A stretch of DNA of 10,079 nucleotides. Source: RGIG7213 sp045657205. GTDB taxonomy: Bacteria > Bacillota > Clostridia > Oscillospirales > CAG-272. The notes beneath the pieces were generated by a model. The model was not told where the DNA came from. It did no database searches and saw only the letters and a program-made list of their open reading frames with translations. How positions within the stretch are numbered: the stretch's first letter is position 1; the number at the start of each line of letters is the position of its first letter. Position numbers and translations under genes: made by a program. Positions 7,078 to 10,079 of the stretch are shown here, piece by piece. The stretch lies in the NCBI GenBank assembly GCA_045657205.1, contig JAZOSS010000111.1, forward strand, positions 1 through 10,079, given 5' to 3'.

Positions 7078-7272
7078 TCAACCTCCTCCCACAAAGCTGA
7101 CGATTTCAAGTGCGTCACCGTCCTTCAGTACGGTTTTTTCATACTGTGCTTTCGGAACGATCTCACCGTTACGTTCAACTGCGATCCGTTTGGGATCGTA
7201 ATTTGTCATCAGGAGATATTCTTTGACAGTCTTTCCTGCAACGTCCAGTTTTTCGCCGTTGATCTTTACCAT
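7078..7272 (-). CDS. thiS: Sulfur-carrier protein ThiS
   Basis: This small ubiquitin-like protein of 64 residues is adenylated at its C-terminus by ThiF, converted to a thiocarboxylate and consumed by ThiG. It starts MVKINGEKLDV, continues VAVERNGEIV-like in the middle (IAVERNGEIVPKAQYEKTVLKDGD) and ends EIVSFVGGG, giving the required terminal Gly-Gly. The start at 7272 has GGAGG (7277-7281) 4 nt upstream. A longer open frame runs back to 7419, but that part is riboswitch and terminator and is not protein. It is the first gene of the thi operon, and its stop overlaps the thiF region (see thiF). Confidence 0.95.
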   Translation of the reverse strand: MVKINGEKLDVAGKTVKEYLLMTNYDPKRIAVERNGEIVPKAQYEKTVLKDGDALEIVSFVGGG

Positions 7273-7281
7273 AAAACCTCC

Positions 7282-7320
7282 AAAATAAAAAACGGAAGTA
7301 CCGATATTGGTAACTTCCGT
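7282..7320 (-). terminator. Intrinsic terminator of the gene-proximal TPP riboswitch
   Basis: On the minus strand ACGGAAGTTACC pairs with GGTACTTCCGT (11 bp, one bulged T; 7292-7320) around the loop AATATC. TTTTTATTTT follows (7282-7291), a classic Rho-independent terminator. It lies 9 nt upstream of the thiS start and overlaps no gene. CCAATATCGG (minus strand, 7310-7301) can instead pair with the aptamer P4/P5 strand CTGATTTGG, giving an antiterminator. Confidence 0.93.
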
Positions 7321-7348
7321 AATGTGATCTTTTCCCTTATATGTGGGC

Positions 7349-7427
7349 ATCCCTACGTTGGCATTATCCAAATCAGGTTCTCGGTCGAAGGTATACCTTC
7401 CTCTCAGCCTGTAACACAAGCTCCCGT
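7349..7427 (-). ncRNA. TPP riboswitch aptamer 2 (gene-proximal)
   Basis: The minus strand carries the THI-box landmarks in order. GGGAGCTTGTGTTACAGG forms P2 5' and P3, then come CTGAGAGGAAGG and an extra GAAGGTATACCTTC hairpin (P3a). ACCG closes P2. ACCTGATTTGGATAATGCCAACGTAGGGA forms P4/P5 with the TTGG/CCAA helix and the GATAATGCC pyrophosphate-binding loop. Bound TPP should stabilise P4/P5 and let terminator 7282-7320 form, lowering thi operon expression. No convincing P1 helix was found. It is the second of two tandem aptamers. Confidence 0.95.
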
Positions 7428-7437
7428 ATATTAAATT

Positions 7438-7461
7438 AAAAAGGCACCGATACGGTGCCTT
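7438..7461 (-). terminator. Intrinsic terminator of the promoter-proximal TPP riboswitch
   Basis: On the minus strand AAGGCACCG and CGGTGCCTT form a perfect 9-bp stem with the loop TAT (7441-7461), followed by a T-run (TTTTT counted from 7442 to 7438) and AT-rich DNA. It lies between the two aptamers, so transcription can be stopped before the second riboswitch is made. CCGTATCGG (minus strand, 7455-7447) at its centre is complementary to CTGATACGG in the P4/P5 arm of the aptamer just upstream. Confidence 0.92.
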
Positions 7462-7473
7462 AAAAATCGCTAT

Positions 7474-7554
7474 GATTCCTACGACGGCATTATCCGTATC
7501 AGGTATATGGGTCGAAGGTACACCTTCCTCTCAGCCTGTAACACAAGCTCCCCG
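7474..7554 (-). ncRNA. TPP riboswitch aptamer 1 (promoter-proximal)
   Basis: The landmarks and order are the same as in the downstream copy: GGGGAGCTTGTGTTACAGG, CTGAGAGGAAGG, hairpin GAAGGTGTACCTTC, GACCC closing P2 (GGG/CCC), and ACCTGATACGGATAATGCCGTCGTAGGAA forming P4/P5 with ACGG/CCGT. A 43-nt block (7510-7552) matches 7383-7425 of the second aptamer with one difference, while the P4/P5 half has diverged with compensating changes. The predicted transcription start is only a few bases before the aptamer, so little or no P1 5' strand exists. Terminator 7438-7461 follows. Confidence 0.95.
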
Positions 7555-7563
7555 TTTGACAAG

Positions 7564-7592
7564 ATTATATACGCTTATTTCCTTTTTTTCAA
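7564..7592 (-). promoter_or_regulatory. Sigma-A promoter of the thi operon
   Basis: The minus strand reads TTGAAA (7592-7587), a 17-bp spacer, then a perfect TATAAT (7569-7564). Start is expected at the A residues 7557-7555, immediately before the first aptamer. It lies in the 72 nt between the aminotransferase stop and the riboswitch. No promoter of similar quality is seen between the two riboswitches, so both should be on one transcript. Confidence 0.82.
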
Positions 7593-7626
7593 GTAGTATC
7601 TTCTTTTTGTTACAAATTGGTTACAT

Positions 7627-8805
7627 TTACCCTTGTTTTTTAAGAGAATTTACAAACCGCTCCATTCTTTCAAGTGCCTGTGATATATGCTTTAACGAAT
7701 ATGCGTAAGATATTCTGGCAAAGCCCTCACCGCAGTCACCGAAAGCCGTACCCGGTACTATTGCAACACGGTATTCGTACAAAAGCCGTTCGCAAAATTC
7801 CTCACTGCTGAGTCCGAAAACACCGACGTTCGGAAACACGTAAAACGCTCCTTCGGGTTCAAAACACGGTATACCTATCTTTCTTAAACCGTCAACGAGA
7901 AATCTTCGTCTTCTGTCGTATTCCGCTACCATATCCTCAATATCGCCGTCACCGTTTTTAAGTGCCTCAACTGCGGCAAACTGGCTCGTCGTCGGGGCGC
8001 ACATTATCGCAAACTGATGAAGCTTCAATATCTGCTCGCTCACAGCCGCAGGAGCTGCCGTATATCCCATACGCCAGCCTGTCATGGCGTAAGATTTGGA
8101 AAATCCGTTTACAACTATCGTTCTTTCCTTCATATCGGGAAGCGACGCTATTGAAACGTGATTTTTTCCGCCGTACGTCATTTCCGCGTATATTTCATCG
8201 GAAAGCACCATTATATCCGTTTTGCGTAAGATATCCGCTATTTCCTCAAGCTCTTGCTCGGTCATAATAGCACCCGTGGGGTTATTGGGAAAAGGAAGTA
8301 CAAGAAGCTTTGTTTTGGGTGTTATTGCCGCTTTAAGCTTTTCGGGGGTCAATTTAAAATTATCTTTTTCTTCCGTAATAAGCGTTACGGGAACACCGTC
8401 TGCCATACGGACAAGCGGATCGTAACAAACGAAGCACGGTGTGGGAATTATAACTTCATCCCCCGGATCAATGACTGCTCTTAAAGCCATATCAATGGCT
8501 TCACTTCCGCCGACCGTTACCACTATTTCCGTTTTGGGATCGTAATAAAGTCCGAATCTGCGTTCAAGGTATCTTGCTATCTCGTAACGCATTTCAAAAA
8601 GCCCGCTGTTTGACGTGTAATACGTCTTTCCCTGTTCAAGGCTTTCAATTCCTGCCTGTCTTATGTGCCAGGGGGTTACGAAGTCGGGCTGGCCGACAGT
8701 CAAGGCAACGACGTCGTCCATACCGCCGAGCATATCAAAAAACTTACGTATACCGGAGGGCTTCAGCTCTTTTGATTTAGCGGACAGAATTTTTGAATAA
8801 TCCAT
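7627..8805 (-). CDS. alaT: Class I/II PLP-dependent aminotransferase (AlaT/PatA-like)
   Basis: This is a fold-type I pyridoxal-phosphate aminotransferase of the aspartate/alanine aminotransferase group, cytosolic, 392 residues, the usual length. It shows LTVGQPDF (35-42), the tyrosine loop YYTSNSG (62-68), VTVGGSEAIDMAL (96-108), NNPTG (174-178), LSDEIYAEMTY (201-211), and the PLP lysine K237 in SKSYAMTGWRMGY. ARISYA near the C-terminus carries the carboxylate-binding Arg. Its ATG overlaps the regulator's TGA as TGATG. A GTG at 8808 is an alternative start. Pairing with an Lrp/AsnC gene resembles the Bacillus subtilis alaR-alaT (yugG-yugH) pair, where the enzyme is an alanine transaminase. 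The substrate is inferred from that context only; an aspartate or other amino-acid specificity is possible. Confidence 0.85.
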   Translation of the reverse strand: MDYSKILSAKSKELKPSGIRKFFDMLGGMDDVVALTVGQPDFVTPWHIRQAGIESLEQGKTYYTSNSGLFEMRYEIARYLERRFGLYYDPKTEIVVTVGGSEAIDMALRAVIDPGDEVIIPTPCFVCYDPLVRMADGVPVTLITEEKDNFKLTPEKLKAAITPKTKLLVLPFPNNPTGAIMTEQELEEIADILRKTDIMVLSDEIYAEMTYGGKNHVSIASLPDMKERTIVVNGFSKSYAMTGWRMGYTAAPAAVSEQILKLHQFAIMCAPTTSQFAAVEALKNGDGDIEDMVAEYDRRRRFLVDGLRKIGIPCFEPEGAFYVFPNVGVFGLSSEEFCERLLYEYRVAIVPGTAFGDCGEGFARISYAYSLKHISQALERMERFVNSLKKQG

Positions 8806-9281
8806 CACACAATGCTCTCTCTTTCATCTTTTTCGGGTTGTTTGTAAATAACGCCTTTATCTTTATATTTTTTAAGCACGAAATGTGTGGCGGTGGATAC
8901 TATATCCTCCATAGGCGCTAATTTGTATGCAACGAAATAAGCGACCTCTTTCATAGTCTTACCTTCAATAACGAGCATAAGATCGTATCCACCCGACATA
9001 AGATGAACGCTTTGTACCTCGGGATAATTGTAGATCTTTTCCGCAATTCTGTCAAACCCCCTGTCACGTTGAGGTGCTACTTTAAGCTCGATAACTGCGC
9101 TTACGTATTCTCTGTCTGTTTTATCCCAGTCGACGAGTGCCTTATATCCGAGAATAATGCCTTCATTTTCAAGACGGTCCATTTCCGCTTTGATCTCATC
9201 TTCACTGCAGTTAAGCATAACCGCCATCTGCTCCGTGGTCAATCTGGCATCCTTTTCAAGAAGCTGTAATATCTGTTTCAT
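8805..9281 (-). CDS. alaR: Lrp/AsnC-family transcriptional regulator (AlaR/YugG-like)
   Basis: This is a 158-residue feast/famine regulator. A winged helix-turn-helix occupies about residues 1-45 (MKQILQLLEKDARLTTEQMA...). A RAM ligand-binding domain follows at about 60-140, with the SGGYDLMLVIEGKTM (96-110) effector and oligomer turn. The C-terminal VSTATHFVLKKYKDKGVIY matches what I recall of B. subtilis YugG. It probably controls the co-transcribed aminotransferase in response to an amino acid, likely alanine by analogy. The ribosome binding site AAAGG lies 10 nt before ATG 9281. A 17-bp palindrome overlaps its own promoter, suggesting autoregulation. The tail beyond 145 (KQPEKDERESIV) is polar and extends past the family core. 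Confidence 0.88.
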   Translation of the reverse strand: MKQILQLLEKDARLTTEQMAVMLNCSEDEIKAEMDRLENEGIILGYKALVDWDKTDREYVSAVIELKVAPQRDRGFDRIAEKIYNYPEVQSVHLMSGGYDLMLVIEGKTMKEVAYFVAYKLAPMEDIVSTATHFVLKKYKDKGVIYKQPEKDERESIV

Positions 9282-9313
9282 ATCATTAAGCCTTTCGTAC
9301 GATAAATTACTTA

Positions 9314-9330
9314 TATGATACTATATCATA
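9314..9330. promoter_or_regulatory. 17-bp perfect palindrome, candidate AlaR operator
   Basis: TATGATA-CTA-TATCATA is a perfect 7-3-7 inverted repeat, with two further symmetric pairs (bases 11-12 with 32-33) beyond one mismatch. It overlaps the -10 box of the regulator's promoter, 33 bp before its start codon. Lrp/AsnC proteins bind AT-rich palindromes of about 15 bp, so this fits an autoregulatory site. Binding is inferred, not shown. Confidence 0.6.
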
Positions 9331-9348
9331 AAACATACGTTTTGAAAA
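9320..9348 (-). promoter_or_regulatory. Sigma-A promoter of the alaR-alaT operon
   Basis: The minus strand has TTTTCA (9348-9343), a 17-bp spacer and TATAGT (9325-9320), followed by a short leader to ATG 9281. The -35 matches the consensus at 4 of 6 positions and the -10 at 5 of 6. The -10 sits inside the palindrome 9314-9330, so a bound regulator would block RNA polymerase, or the reverse if it activates. Confidence 0.6.
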
Positions 9349-9380
9349 GTATTTTTTTAAAATTATATATAAAATTAATT

Positions 9381-9671
9381 TCAGATGATATCAAACACAG
9401 CATCTATGCACTCGTAAAATGACGATGGTGTTACGGTGTTTTCGTAAAGGATGCGGAATATCCTCTCGGCTTCCTTTCTATCAGATGTTATATCGTATGC
9501 GAACCGTTCGTCAGAAAGCTCTCCTTTTTCATAAAGCGAAACGCAAACGGAGAAAATACATCTGTCATTTTCCGACACAAGCAATCTGTAAACGATATCG
9601 AAGTCATTCACTTTTACAGTAACGTTCGTAATATTATTGAATTTTTTAGTTTTAATTACATTTTTATACAT
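9381..9671 (-). CDS. Hypothetical protein, 96 residues
   Basis: This is a small soluble protein with no signal peptide or membrane segment. The N-terminal half is predicted beta-rich (NNITNVTVKVNDFDIVYRLLVSE, then CIFSVCVSLYEKGEL). The C-terminal half is helical with the stretch DRKEAERIFRILYENTVTPSSFYECIDAVFDII. The pattern of an 'internal sequence, then Ser/Thr-Asp-Arg, then VTP before a final helix' reminds me of the clostridial DUF6514 family, but I cannot confirm this. The gene is real on good grounds: AAGAGGT lies 5 nt before ATG 9671, an extended -10 promoter is just upstream, and it runs the same way as its neighbours. It lies 99 nt upstream of alaR's start and is probably its own unit. 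Function unknown. Confidence 0.65.
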   Translation of the reverse strand: MYKNVIKTKKFNNITNVTVKVNDFDIVYRLLVSENDRCIFSVCVSLYEKGELSDERFAYDITSDRKEAERIFRILYENTVTPSSFYECIDAVFDII

Positions 9672-9717
9672 TGTTTACCTCTTAATACTTTTTTGCTTTT
9701 ATTTGTCTTTTAAGTAA

Positions 9718-9726
9718 ATTATATCA
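9718..9726 (-). promoter_or_regulatory. Extended -10 promoter for the 96-residue protein
   Basis: The minus strand reads TGATATAAT (9726-9718), the extended -10 form TGnTATAAT. No recognisable -35 is seen 16-18 bp upstream, as is usual for extended -10 promoters. The start would be near 9711, about 40 nt before the start codon. Confidence 0.6.
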
Positions 9727-9922
9727 TAATTAAAGCCTGAATTTTAGACGAAGAAATGAACGTCTTGTGGTCACTTGTGCGGATGATACATATAAAATCA
9801 CAATTCAAAAACACATCGTACACAGTCGAATAACATAATTAACATTTCATTAATTTATTTTTCCATAATATTACAGTGATTACAATATATATTCAATTTT
9901 GTTTAAAATCATATTTTCGCAT
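9727..9922. other. AT-rich intergenic region without a recognisable gene
   Basis: The 305-bp gap between the 96-residue protein and the permease holds the extended -10 promoter at one end and a terminator at the other. The middle is strongly AT-rich. It has a weak inverted pair AGACG/CGTCT (about 9746-9765) and a direct repeat ATTAC around AGTG (about 9871-9884). I see no open reading frame with a ribosome binding site and no tRNA-like or riboswitch-like structure. Confidence 0.6.
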
Positions 9923-9959
9923 AAAAAAATGACACTCTCAAATTTTGAAAGTGTCATTT
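9923..9959 (-). terminator. Intrinsic terminator of the partial permease gene
   Basis: AAATGACACTTTCAAA and TTTGAGAGTGTCATTT (minus strand; 9927-9959) pair over 16 positions. The single non-Watson-Crick position is a U-G wobble on the minus strand but a C-A mismatch on the plus strand. A T-run of seven (9929-9923) follows on the minus strand. It lies 17 nt after the permease stop, which fits ending that gene. Confidence 0.88.
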
Positions 9960-9976
9960 GAATTTTTATAAAACCT

Positions 9977-10079
9977 TTACACTCCGTAAACGAGCCAGAT
10001 GTAAATATACGCAGGAATGATTGCGTCAAGCGTAAACGGGATACCTATTTTGAAGAAATCCCCGTTTTTGACTTCATAT
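9977..10079 (-). CDS. C-terminus of a probable SLC13/CitMHS/ArsB-NhaD type permease (partial)
   Basis: Only the last 33 residues are in the window: YEVKNGDFFKIGIPFTLDAIIPAYIYIWLVYGV, then TAA. A charged loop, then 'DFFKIGIPFTL' and a final hydrophobic helix ending at the C-terminus, is typical of anion and ion transporters of the SLC13/ArsB-NhaD superfamily, where a 'xYxKxGxPLTL' segment precedes the last helix. The substrate cannot be judged from this fragment. A strong terminator follows 17 nt downstream. The gene begins outside the window. Confidence 0.6.
   Translation of the reverse strand, partial: YEVKNGDFFKIGIPFTLDAIIPAYIYIWLVYGV

Noticed and set aside
7273..7419. N-terminal extension of thiS by 49 codons (open frame back to 7419).
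   Set aside because: The extension encodes the second TPP aptamer and its terminator. A strong ribosome binding site precedes MVKINGE at 7272, and ThiS proteins are about 65 residues long.
7608..7623. GTTAC repeat around AAATTG (plus strand) as a terminator or operator after alaT.
   Set aside because: It is a short direct repeat, not an inverted repeat, with no GC-rich stem or T-tract. AT-rich chance matches like this are common.
9727..9922. Possible small RNA or CRISPR-like repeats in the AT-rich gap.
   Set aside because: No regularly spaced repeats, conserved RNA motif or internal promoter-terminator pair could be found. The hairpin at 9927-9959 is explained as the permease terminator.

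Overview
The window looks like a chromosomal stretch of an endospore-forming member of the Clostridia (Firmicutes). The evidence is a dipicolinate synthase gene pair (spoVFA-spoVFB), AGGAGG-type ribosome binding sites, moderate-to-low GC with AT-rich gaps, and a thiamine operon with the anaerobe-type thiazole enzyme ThiH instead of ThiO. Having spoVFAB argues against Clostridium cluster I species, many of which lack it. I cannot name the genus.

Layout. Bases 2-166 (+) are the C-terminal end of a Gly/Ser-rich protein. spoVFA and spoVFB (225-1676, +) follow. They end 5 bp from a long convergent minus-strand operon, and a hairpin inside the last codons of spoVFB may terminate transcription from both sides. 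The minus-strand operon, in transcription order, is thiS-thiF-thiG-thiH-thiE-thiD-cytX (7272 down to 1682). Its leader has a clear sigma-A promoter and then two complete TPP riboswitches in tandem, each with its own intrinsic terminator. Upstream on the same strand lie a class I aminotransferase (alaT/patA-like) and an Lrp/AsnC regulator (alaR-like) that overlap at TGATG. Then come a 96-residue protein of unknown function, an AT-rich gap, and the C-terminus of a probable ion-transporter-type permease.

How the genes fit together. ThiF adenylates the C-terminus of ThiS, which then carries sulfur. ThiH makes dehydroglycine from tyrosine. ThiG joins these with deoxyxylulose phosphate to give thiazole phosphate. 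CytX probably imports the pyrimidine HMP, ThiD phosphorylates it twice, and ThiE couples the two halves into thiamine phosphate. No thiC is present here, so the cluster reads as de novo thiazole synthesis plus pyrimidine salvage, unless thiC is elsewhere.

The most informative region is the leader at about 7282-7592. In both riboswitches the 5' strand of P4/P5 can pair with the core of the downstream terminator hairpin (9 bp each). Where the two P5 helices differ, the terminators differ in step. This gives a concrete antitermination model supported by covariation between the two copies. I found no evidence of mobile elements, CRISPR arrays, tRNA or rRNA genes. I did not find a wholly unknown system; the tandem leader is the best candidate for a second look.
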